From assembly GCA_030734395.1 (NCBI GenBank), contig JAUZTG010000012.1, forward strand, positions 806,001 through 870,000: 64,000 bases of DNA. The letters run 5' to 3'. Below, piece after piece: positions 11,527 to 21,654 of this stretch. Source of the stretch: Sarocladium kiliense. Taxonomy: Eukaryota > Ascomycota > Sordariomycetes > Hypocreales > Sarocladiaceae. The notes under the pieces are model-generated. The model searched no databases and was not told the origin of the DNA. It saw only the letters and a program-made list of their open reading frames with translations. The position numbers and the translations under genes were made by a program. How positions within the stretch are numbered: position 1 is the stretch's first letter; each line of letters begins with the position of its first letter.

Positions 11527-13598
11527 TCACGCGATCTCCTGACTACGCTGTAGTCGGAAGTTCCCTTCCCGCCTCGCGATATCCTCTTTGGTTTCCGTTT
11601 TATCAAACTTCCACGCTGGGATCTTGCGCTCAAACAGTTCATCTAGTTCAGCAAAGGACCTCCCCTTCGTTTCCGGAACAATCAGCCAAACCAGGATATA
11701 GACTGCAGTACCAGTACCGGCCCAGAAAAAGACTATACCACTTATTAGCGCCTGTCTTAAGCGTCTCAACAAGGCAAGTTACCTGTATTGCTGATGCCGA
11801 GTCCAGGAGCATTAAGCATGATTGGTGCGATGTACACATAGATTGTCGCCATGCCCTGGATAAAGAATATCGCGATACCTGTGGTTTTTGCCCGAAGTCT
11901 CGAAGTTGCTGTTTCTGCAACGTAGATATATCCCATCGCTCCTGCAGACATAATATACCCAATTTGCCAGACACAGCTGTAGCCAGGTTAGTACGGACGG
12001 ATAAGGATGCAGGGATCAAGAAACATAGGAAGGGAATTAGTATCTTACGCCATCGTGATAAGGACCGGCCCGATGGCTGGACCTGATGTCTGCAAAACAC
12101 CCCCCATCACGAGCAAGCTGCCGATAGCAATGGGCGCAAAGGAAAGTAAAAGCGTACGACGACCCCAACGTTCAATGAGTGGGACAGCAGCGATTAACAT
12201 AATAATGGCTACGATACTAGGAAGCATGAGTGCTACTCTTTTCTTCGCAATGTCAAACAGATCACTTACCTCGTAGCAACAGTGCCAATGAATGGGTTTT
12301 CTAGGCCCGCCATGTCAAAAAAATAGGCACTGTACGTAGTAATGATCGGAACACCAATTGCAACCTGCCAGTGCCAAGGTAGAAACGAAATGACCAGACG
12401 CCGCTATATGAAGTGCTTTAGTCGGGAGGTAATCGTTGGGATCTCACGGAATTGTTTCTTACCAAGTTGGTTCCCTTGAACACTTCAAGATAACTTCCCC
12501 CACTTTGAATGGTTTTGGTTGCAGCAGCATTGCTGATTTCTTGGCACATACGTGAGTACTCTAAATCAACGTTATAACCTTCGACACTGCCATTTATCTT
12601 GAGTAGGATCCTTTTGCACTGCTCTTCTCTTCCGTACATGCAGTGCCACCGTGGAGACTCTGGAAGAAACATCCAGGCTGCGATGGCGGCTCCGCTAAGC
12701 GCGAATTGGGAGAGAACAGCATGTCGCCACTGCGATGGAGACTGTTTGGTGACAATGTTGAGAGAGACAGCAGATAGGAACGAGCCGATGGAGTACTGTG
12801 AGAAATTTAAGCAATGAGTACGGAGAGATGCCAAGGATCAAGGGCCCAAGGCTAGCCTACGTTTAGTTGGACCAAGCCAAGCAAGGCTCCGCGACCTGCT
12901 GTAGGGGCCACTTCCGAGATGTATACATTGATGCAGCATTGAGCTAGTCCGACCGAGAGTCCCTGTCAATTTCACTTCGTCAGCCTCGAACACCTTGAGC
13001 ATTCGGAAAGAACGCAGAAACTTACATCTAACAGGCGAGCTCCGAGCCAATGAGTCCAGTCAGTTGCCAGTTGTTCCAAGACACAGCCGCCAATCATGAT
13101 GATTTGTACGAGAAGCATCATCCACCTGCGGCCAAATCTATCAGCAGGATAACTGCCTAGAGCTGCTCCAAACATGGCAGCAACATTTTTTAAGGCTGTC
13201 GCCAATGAGTCGTCTATCAGCTTGCTGCATATTGAAACCACGAGGCTTGTGGATGACTCACATCCCCAAAGCGCAAGATACTGCGGATTGATGACATATT
13301 TGCCATCTTCGTTCGGGTCTCCAAATGTTTCGATAAAGCCTTTCAACGCTACGATGCTGCCTGACATTTGGATTTGATAGCCATCAGAAAGCACACCAAG
13401 GGCAGCAGCGACACACAGCAATGACGCGACGCGGTATTTTCGGATGCACTGCCAGAAGGTTAACGGCTCTGGAGGAGTCAGCGCAGAGACGTTCGGCTCG
13501 GCGAGGGTCTTTCCATCCTCAACATGTTGCATAGCTGCTTGGGGCGATTTGTTTACTTCGATGCCGTCCAAGTCGTACGCAGAGATAGCCGCCGGCAT
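11527..13598 (-). CDS. MFS sugar porter (hexose transporter family)
   Basis: Plasma-membrane proton-coupled sugar or polyol transporter of the major facilitator superfamily, about 550 residues over roughly eight exons. A 50-residue polar N-terminus precedes the first helix (ASLLCVAAALGVLSDGYQIQM). Family signatures follow in order: YPADRFGRRWMM after helix 2-3, FLPESPRWHC before the central loop, VPLIERWGRRTLL in the second half, and VPETKGRSFAELDELFE at the end of helix 12. The start at 13598 gives an N-terminus of typical length. One intron runs from the end of ALWG (about 13262) to about 13224, another ends the GARLLD exon at about 13025. Substrate cannot be told from sequence; the subgroup with GxxSDGYQ resembles fungal maltose/alpha-glucoside-type porters. 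No frame lesion noticed. Confidence 0.88.
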
Positions 13599-14416
13599 GA
13601 TGAGAGTCTCTTCTTTCTTCTCTTCTTTATAAGCGGCGCGATGAATGGAACGAACAGAGAGTTGTCAATCAGCAGCGGTAGATTGCTTGCTTCACGGACA
13701 GGAAACACGATGTGTTCCCCTCGTATCATATACTTCATCGTGGTAGACAAGGTGATATGACCCAGGACTAAACCAGCAGCTTGAAGCGGACGTCTAGACG
13801 CCGACCGGCTATTAGACTCTGCGCGAATTTGCAATAGTGAACTTGGCGCTACTACTTTGGGGGTTAGTAGCAGTCGGAATCGACCCCGGATTCTCCTGCG
13901 TCATCTCCAGAAAATCCGTCAAGAGGTTGCTCCAAGCCGGCTACCTGTTCGGAACTGTTGTCCGGGGACCCCATCTTTTGGCATTTCAAGATACTGCAGG
14001 TTCTCAATCGGGTGACCGCAGAGATGAACAAATCTCTGCCTCACACTATTCACCCTCTTCCCCACTTCCTTAATGTGCCGTTAGAGGCGAGGGATGCTTT
14101 AGGCATCCATGCCACTGGTATTGTTTGCCAGCAGTGACCAAGATGCGTATGTCGACTTAAGCAAAAGTCTTGAACAAAAGTCTTAGTCCAGGTAGCCTCA
14201 AAAGATCTGAGAACTCGTCTATGCTAATATGTCCAAGTGCCAAATCAGGACAACCCACCATTGTATTGACTCTAAAGGCGGGACAGCAGATTAGTAGAGC
14301 ATCTGGTATCCATTGAATTTGCTGATTTCTTGTCTAAATTCCCATACCTCGTAGTGGCCAAAGGATCATGACTACAATGTTATTTACACAAATGCAGCTA
14401 GTTTACTAAACGAAAA
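13599..14416. other. Promoter of the 11.5-13.6 kb sugar porter and 3' flank of a regulator
   Basis: No supported gene. Short frames in both strands lack any domain similarity. Confidence 0.4.
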
Positions 14417-17102
14417 TCATTGCATCAAACTTGCTAGCTGGTTTAGCCACCCAGCTGTTGCAAGAAAAACTTCCTTATGAGTTCCGGTATGTTGGTGGGT
14501 TGCTTCTGACATACTTGTGCCCGGGTCATAGGCGTAGCTACTGGGAGTCAATCCATCCGTGCGCCAGGATAGAGTAGGTTGCTGCTGCAAAGCGGCCACA
14601 GGGACCCGAAATGGTAGGGATGAGTTGACTTGCAATCCGAATTCCATCGTTTCACGTGGGTTGCATGCGTTACTTGCCTGATCGCTTGCTTTCGTATTTT
14701 CCATGCTTGCAAAAGCCGCTTGCGACGTGTCCCCAACCAAGCAGTCAAGGCCGCCGCTAAAAAGTTCAAAGCACGGCTGCATAACCTCTGGCTCGACAGG
14801 ATGTGGCACATAGGGTAGATCGCAGATGTTGAAATCGAATAAATCGTTCTCCTCGCTTTGAGGAACTGGGAATGATTGTCTGTAATCGACAAAGGGAATT
14901 TCTGTGAGCTGCCGCATGTTTGCAAGGTCCGTCGGTTCCTGATCTCCTACAGCAACTCCGGGCAATTCTTGAGCTGTTGCCTTGTCTTGTTGCGTTGTGT
15001 CCTTTTCAGGGCTATTTTCATCCTGCTGTTGCAGCAAACCATGATCTGCGGAGTCCAGATGCTCAACATTGTCGATGTGGTCGTTTGATCTGCTCACAAA
15101 ACATTAGGGTCGAAATAGGACGCTGAGGTTACTCCAGGAGACCGACCGTAGCATTAACATTATTTGAATACCAGCTTCGCGAACAAAGGTGTGCACAAAG
15201 TGGCCACCAGGTTCCCCCGACATCCGTAGAGCAAGACAGAGAACGAGGCTGGTGTGTTCTCCGAACTTCAACAAAATAGCTGCAGCGAAGCTGAAGATAG
15301 AGGCGCGATGTGTCATACATAACGTATGTGAAGGTTGTGCCACCGCCTCCTCAAACATCCTTTTTGCGAGTAGGCGTATAAGATGTTGTTGTTCTTGCTG
15401 TTGCTGCCTGTACTGAGATCGGGACTCAGCTGAAACACATAGCTCAAGCCGTTTGCGGGCCAGAGTTGTTACTAGCAACAGCCAGCAACTTAGCGCATCA
15501 TGGGTGAGATGCCACTTGAGCTGAGAGCTAGAAGCCAAGGAACACCACCTATCCATCCACCTCTCCATATATGTCTTGATGTACTCCAAGTCTGCACTCA
15601 AGGAGATATTGGATTCGGCTCCTGGTCTGTACCTCTCCAGGCGCCTGCGGATGTGACGCTGAATTTAACAAATTAGCTTGGGCTATTATTCGAATCGATC
15701 TCCCACGTACATCGAAGAGGAATAAATGGTATGACGAAGCTAGTGAAACAGTGAAGTGATCCTGACAGCAGGATGTGATTTCTTCTAACTCAGTGTCGTT
15801 GAGTTCGAACTGTGATATATTCATAGGTGGGCGGCCAGAAAAGATGAAGAACCTTGACCAGAACGTCAATCAATGCATCTGCAAGCGTGAGTCTCCTTTA
15901 GCTGTACCTGTGTTCACTGGCTATCATGAAGGCTCGTGTTGTAATGTTGTTGAAGCGAAGCATCTCGGCCTCCGAAGCGTCCAGTTCGCTCTGGTGACCT
16001 GAGACACAAGGTAGGTTGAGACCGATATCAGCAGCCATTCGCGGAATCATAGCAACACGCATCCATCGATGATCATCCAGACGCGTTCTAGGGCATAGCC
16101 CCCAACGAGACAAGAGCTAGCATGTCGAGTGAGAAAGGATTTCCTATATACATCTCGTCAGACTCGGCATAGTGACTTACGATGTTAGCTTGTACAATTT
16201 CAATGGACTTTGCTCCAGTCGAAAATACAATCACACACAACCTTTCTACATGTGAGTGAAGGCATAGAGCTTCTGCAACCTGCTCAGCATTTCTCTTAGG
16301 AAGATGCGTCAGAGCAGTTGAGCCCAGTGCGAGGACTGTAGACGTCAATAATGCTGAGCTTTTACGAAGCCTGGTCATAGTATGAAGCGACGGATCCAAG
16401 ATCGACCACTGAGGATGAATCCATTCCCAATATCTAGGAAGCATTAGCTCAAAGTGAAAAGTTTGTAAGGGGCAACTACGGATCTGCTGACTTACGCCTC
16501 CAACAGTTTGGAAGCTCTTTGCTCGGTCACCAAGCCCTGGTAGATTGGATCAAGGGACTTGGCGACATCTCGTCTGGATCCAAACATTCCGTACTTCATG
16601 CTTTGTCTTGATTCAGCCTCGATGCTTTCTAGTGTTCGCGATGTCCACTTGTTGAGGAGGTCTGCATCGGCCGGGGGTAGATGAAGACTGTTCTGCGACA
16701 TCCCAGGAAGGTTGTCAGCTCTATTATCATTATTCAGACGGTCTATGAGGCTCCAACGCCTCTCAGAAAGACCAGTAATAAGCCATAACGGATCTTCGAA
16801 GCTCTTCAGCTCGGTGTTCTGACGGTCTCGATTGCCATGTTCAGCAGGAAAGCTTCCGATGATCTTCTCAAGATTGCGTATTAGGGGATCTTGCATGCCA
16901 GTGCCTGCGTCAGATGCCACAGCGAGATAGCGACGATCCCACGGTGCTGCCTGTGCCGACTCGCCGTTAGGTGTACCTTGAGTGATCAAGGTCTCATCTA
17001 CATCCTGAGTAGACGACCCGTAGTCCTTTAATAGTGGCGATTGACTAACGCCGGTGGAATTCGATGGAAATTGTGATCCAACGGTCGAAGACACTGTCCG
17101 AT
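14417..17102 (-). CDS. Fungal-specific transcription-factor-like protein (MHR domain, no zinc cluster visible)
   Basis: The spliced minus-strand reading, about 800 residues in about six exons, has the fungal middle-homology-region fold: YWEWIHPQWSILDP, a helix-rich stretch, then SRWGLCPRTRLDDHRWMRV and AADIGLNLP, the common core of fungal_trans proteins related to Dal81/TamA-type regulators. An RQQQQEQQHL glutamine-rich loop lies near 15380-15410, and the acidic C-terminal part ends NQLASLMQ. The 5' end is unresolved: the first long exon opens at an acceptor-like AG near 17103 without an in-frame ATG before residue 67, and in the 800 bases upstream I find no C-x2-C-x6-C module. Either a distant first exon with the zinc cluster was missed or the protein lacks DNA-binding cysteines. 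Target genes are unknown; the sugar porter lies downstream on the same strand. Confidence 0.75.
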
Positions 17103-18003
17103 CTAATAGTATGTCTAATGGTCTGCACGATCCTCCTCGGTCTCCTTCTCGAGTGTGCGCCGACTGGAGGGATTAGGCTTCATCACTAACCAGGGGATGC
17201 GATTGCTCACTTCTTACTACCCTTGATCCGTCCTCGCCTGCTGGCCAGAAAGCAACAAGAGGATGATGTAACCAAACACCGACGGCATCGTGATTCGTTC
17301 GCTACAGGATTGCATCTTACTTTGGCCTAGCCAGAAGCGCAATGTTAGTATTCGGTTTCCCTGCCGTTGAATCGAATACTGACTACACGGCATCTTCGAA
17401 CGTGAGCGTTAGTGGGATTTTCCTGGTGGGTCACAAGCCCAAGGTGCCTCCACGTACTGTTGACATGCTCTCCGTGATCTGGGTTGAGCATTGGCCGAAG
17501 GATTTGGAACTGCTTCGGTGCTGGCGGAATCTTGGGAACCCGTTCTGGAGGGCGGCATATTGAGGCTCGGGCATCAGAATAGAGAATGGCAGCATCAGGA
17601 AGGCGGCGCTAATGGAACCAGGAAACAAGGGCAGAAATACAGAATCAAGCGAACTCTTGGATTCACGGGATCTGGATTCCGGACTGAGGCGTGTGGAGCT
17701 AGAGAGCGGGGAACTGCATCTGTTGATCTTCCCTACACGGGGTATTTGGATGCGAACCAGGACTGACTCAGTCCATCCCTTGTCACATTGCCGCGGATTT
17801 ACGGAGTTGACGAGCAGAAGCATGCTCATCTAGTTGCCGAGCACCCCCGTCAAAAAGGGTATGCCTATCTTGCGCCGAGCCTTAAGGTGCGGATCCTCTC
17901 CATGTAGGTATAGCGACTGGCTGCACTTCCTGAGGTCAGAGACCAGCCCACTGCCGAGGACTCACTATCGAATACCGGCTGTTTCGACCCAAGCCTCAAC
18001 CAA
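17103..18003. other. Divergent promoter region between regulator and dioxygenase-like gene
   Basis: No gene supported. Open frames on both strands at 17431-17829 are mutually overlapping and unlike any family I know. It holds a 15-bp palindrome with a bZIP core (see 17760-17774). Confidence 0.4.
17760..17774. promoter_or_regulatory. Palindrome GGACTGACTCAGTCC with AP-1/Gcn4 core
   Basis: A perfect palindrome around a central base, containing TGACTCA, 230 bases upstream of the dioxygenase-like gene start. The core is the known Gcn4/AP-1 bZIP site. The arms differ from the CCATGANTCATGG elements at 25-43 kb, so it may be read by another factor such as CpcA. Confidence 0.4.
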
Positions 18004-19183
18004 ATGACGACCACTTCATACCAGTACTTGACACAGGAGGAGGCGGATCACTTCTTGACTAGAGGGTGGCTGCAGATCAAGGGTGCTATCAAGCAAGAAT
18101 ACATCGAAACGTGGATGGAGGACCTTTGGGTCCGGATAGGACAGGACGAAAACGACAAGTCAACCTGGCAAACCGAATACTTGCATTTGCCAAGGCATCG
18201 CGAAGTTCCTGCTGAAGAATTCGCCCCTGAAGCTTGGAACAAGATCATCGACATTTGCGGTGGCCAGGATCGAATTGATCCAATCAGAGAACGATACTAC
18301 GGCGACGCCTTCATTATCAATTTTGGAGATGCTGCAAAGGCATCCCAAGAGAGCAAATCGTTTTCTCCCGCTTCGTTGCGGGGCTGGCATACTGACGATG
18401 ACTGGTATCGTATGTTTCTGGACTCTTCGGGCAACGCTCTTACTGTTATTCATGTCTTTACCGATATACCCGCTCAAGGGGGCGGAACAGCTGTATGTGA
18501 GGATGGCATTGAAGGTACGAATTCTATCTCGGGTATACAACCACCGCTTTGACGTGGTCCACTGACCGTATCCATTATTCTTAAGGCGTTGTCAAGTACC
18601 TGTATAATCATCCCGAAGGTCTAGACCCTCCCATTAATGGGGTCAACTGCGCACATATCAAGAACTGTAAAATCTTTTCCACTGTGGTAGCAGAAAAGGG
18701 AGATGTTATTCTTCTCCATGGACTTTTACCTCATGCGGCGTCTCCAAACTTCCTGCACTATGCGAGGGTCATTTCGAATCCTCATGTTTGTCTACACAGT
18801 CCGTATAACCTCAACCGACCGGACGGGAACTATGTGAGTGCAACTTCAGGTCTCTTATGATCCTACTAACGGCTCAACTGTAGAGTCTTCTAGAGCGAGT
18901 GATTCTTCGAGGTCTCGGTCGAGATTCTGTGCCAGAGTACAAGCCAAGAAGGGATCGAAAGACGTGGTATCCACGAAATGCCGGCTTTAAGCGTGCTTAT
19001 GTGGAGGCTGAGCTCAGGAGAATGATCTCTGCTGCTCAAGCTAAAGGACTCGAAAAAGGCTCGGTGGACAGTATCTATCTCCGCGAGGGAACTAAGGAAT
19101 ACGAAGATTTTGAACGACGTAATGGATTCGATAAGTCAATTAATCCCGCAAACGGCTTGCTCATGAAACAACACACATTGTGA
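18004..19183 (+). CDS. Phytanoyl-CoA dioxygenase family protein (Fe(II)/2-oxoglutarate oxygenase)
   Basis: Non-heme iron, 2-oxoglutarate-dependent oxygenase; members hydroxylate acyl chains or fungal metabolites. Exons 18004-18514, 18586-18833 and 18884-19183 give 352 residues. The iron triad is visible: RGWHTDDDW supplies His and Asp in the HxD motif, and LLHGLLPHAASPN supplies the distal His, followed by YARVISNPHV with the arginine expected to hold 2-oxoglutarate. The C-terminal 100 residues (from LLERVILRGLGRD) are charged and helical, without a known motif. No signal peptide, and the C-terminus KQHTL is not a clear peroxisomal signal. Substrate unknown. Neighbours are a divergent regulator and a same-strand SDR, which suggests a small metabolic gene set but does not prove one. 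Confidence 0.85.
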
Positions 19184-19763
19184 GTACCGGCGAGTTTCCA
19201 TCACTGTGTAAATATACCACCTACTTCAACCAGAGAGGAGATGGCTAACCAGTTGATCACTCACTCTAGGTAGTAGAAACAACGTTTTATAGACTATGCA
19301 GTCACCTAGATCAGCCCTTCGCATACCTAGATAGATGAAGCAGAAGAAATATCGTCAACTTATAGCTCATTCCAAATAAGTCAAAAAATGAGTTCAATAC
19401 CTCCTCAGCGGCATCGGGTCGGAAACCACGGATTTTGAGCATGGCGCAATCACTTCAAGCTGTTCTACACATCGCACGATTGCCCTCTCGTACATAGAAG
19501 TTGGAAAGGAGAGCAGCCTCACGTGAAGGGTAAGCAAAGGTATCGCAAGGCCTTCCGAAATCACGTAATCCGGTGTCTTGATGCGTCTAGTTGCCGAGCA
19601 TTGTGGCGTCAGTAAAGACTCAAAACAAAAACAATCCCATAGCAGAACGTGGATATATTACAGAGAAGCGACGCAGCTTAAGAGAGCTTCAGACCAAACT
19701 GATCTACCCTCTTTCATCGCTATTCTTCTCTATCTACTGACTGTCCTGAAACACCAGGTCACT
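19184..19763. other. Intergenic, promoter of the SDR gene
   Basis: No gene supported. The frame of the first SDR exon extends upstream to 19578, but that part has no SDR resemblance and the ATG at 19764 places the Rossmann start correctly. Confidence 0.4.
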
Positions 19764-21181
19764 ATGTCTTTATTTGGCATCACTGAGCGGTAAGTTTGTT
19801 CCTTACTCTAGGTCTGGAAAGAGTTCTCACTAGTGATCCCTTAGCCTTGAGGGCAAGACTGGTAAGTGAATTTAACTTCGCCCGGAAGTTCTGGCATGAG
19901 GCTCCATTATTCTCTAACATTTTCAAGTACTGATCACGGGAGCATCCTCGGGTATTGGCGCTTCCACTGCTATTCTCTTTGCTCGATGTGGTGCAAACGT
20001 GATTCTTACTGCCCGGAGAGTGGATAAGCTCTCGGAGACGAAGAGCCGATGTCTTCAAGCATGTAAGGGTATGAATGGCACCACAAATGACAGCAATGCG
20101 CTGGCTATCGAAGCGGATATGATGAGGAAAGGTGACATCACTGGTCTTGAGAAAAGGCTGGAAGGGAGACAGATTGATATGTGAGAATACTAGCATGGGC
20201 TTGTAACTGACGGTGCTGACAAGTTCCTCTGCAGCCTCGTGAACAACGCAGGCATGGTTCGCGGGCGGGAGCATGTTGGCGGCAAGTAAGCCATTCCCAA
20301 ACGCGAGATATACGCTCCCTAACCCCCAGTAGATATTGGTGAGTCAAACGCAAGAGACGTTAGTGCACTTTTGTATCTAACAAATCAACTCAGCCGATGA
20401 GGACATCAACGTTATGATCCAAACCAACGGTCGGTGTCTGAGTGAGAATACCGCTTGTTGTCAGCACCTAACACCACCTAGTGATCGGTCTTATTCGCCT
20501 GTCGCAGATCATTGTGCGCAAGATGAAGAAGCAAGGATCTGGAGTGAGTGCGGCCAGTCTCAATGTACAGAAATGGATAGCTGACCCCTCCTATAGATGA
20601 TTATCAATCTTGGCTCGATTGCCGGTCGAGAAGCCTACGCAGGTGGTACGTTTGAACTCCAGCGGGGATTAGAGAGAAGTGTACACTGAGAACGACAGCA
20701 AGGCTCCATCTACTGCGCTGCTAAGCTCGCTGTCTCGGCTTTCTCTACATCAATGATGAAAGAGCTCGTGAACACTCCTATTCGCGTGTGCGAGATCCAG
20801 CCTGGTAAGGTTCCCAGTTGCTCCGTTCGATCCTGTACTGATTCATGGCAGGCATGGTTGAGACCGAGTTCTCGATCATCAGATTCAGAGGCGACAAAAG
20901 TCGAGCTGATAACGAATACCAAGGCTTGAAACCACGTAAGCCCAACTGCACAGATGACGCAGCGAATGTTCTAATATATAATTTCAGTCAATGCCGATGA
21001 CATTGCCGAAGAAATCGTGTGGGCAGCTAGTCGGCCGAACCATGTTCAAATCGCCCAGATGCGTAAGTCATCTCCTGAAGTCCGCGAGTACTTCGAAATT
21101 CTGACGAAGAAAATAAAAACAGTCATTTTCCCTACCGCGCAAGCAGCCGCGACAATTAGCCACCGGGCAAACCTCAGCTAA
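19764..21181 (+). CDS. Short-chain dehydrogenase/reductase with 12 exons and a 6-base micro-exon
   Basis: NAD(P)-dependent oxidoreductase of the classical SDR family, closest in layout to YMR226c/YdfG-type 3-hydroxy acid (serine/threonine) dehydrogenases. Twelve exons sum to 816 bases (271 residues): 19764-19789, 19845-19861, 19928-20180, 20235-20281, 20333-20338, 20394-20429, 20482-20543, 20597-20645, 20703-20804, 20852-20935, 20988-21062, 21123-21181. Motifs: TGASSGIGAST (cofactor loop), VNNAGMVRG, then the catalytic Ser in NLGSIAGREAYAG and Tyr-Lys in SIYCAAKLA, and the PG motif EIQPGMVETEF. The GDIADEDI segment needs the 6-base exon ATATTG and a GC-AG donor (G|gcaagt at 20282); any GT donor there produces a stop. 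Cofactor preference (NADP suggested by ARR after strand 2) and substrate are inferred. The gene is intact in this reading. Confidence 0.85.
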
Positions 21182-21654
21182 GAAAAGCCAGGGGTTTATA
21201 TACGTGCAAGGTTATCTCAATGCACTAGTCAGCACCACAAATTGTAGCAATGCTTCTATAGACTTGAAGAACCTTGCTTAAGAGCACGATGCTACATTTC
21301 TCGACGGTTTATTAACTTGATACGTAAATATCCAGCTATACCCCGTACTGTTCATACGCTATGATGTGGAAGTGCAGAGTCGCCAGGCCCCGGGTAGTGT
21401 AAACCCGGCGTCCGGCGTTCGGCATTCAGACGTGGGCCAGAGGCGGCAACTAGAATACTAAACAAAGACGAGTACAGAGCCAATGTAATTAAGTAAGCTA
21501 CTTTAAATTTCCTGCATGTATACTTAAAACGTGAAATGCACCCGAGACTGGAATTTACAGAGCGAAAAAGATAAGACTTCCTTTTCTAAATTCCTGTGGC
21601 GATTCCTTGTTCTTCTTATTCTGTCTCGAGGCGAATATACACCATAGCGCCAAC
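21182..21654. other. Intergenic, promoter of the GHL6-like gene
   Basis: No gene supported. The long frame of the next gene runs up to 21607 but without an ATG before 21655. Confidence 0.4.
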
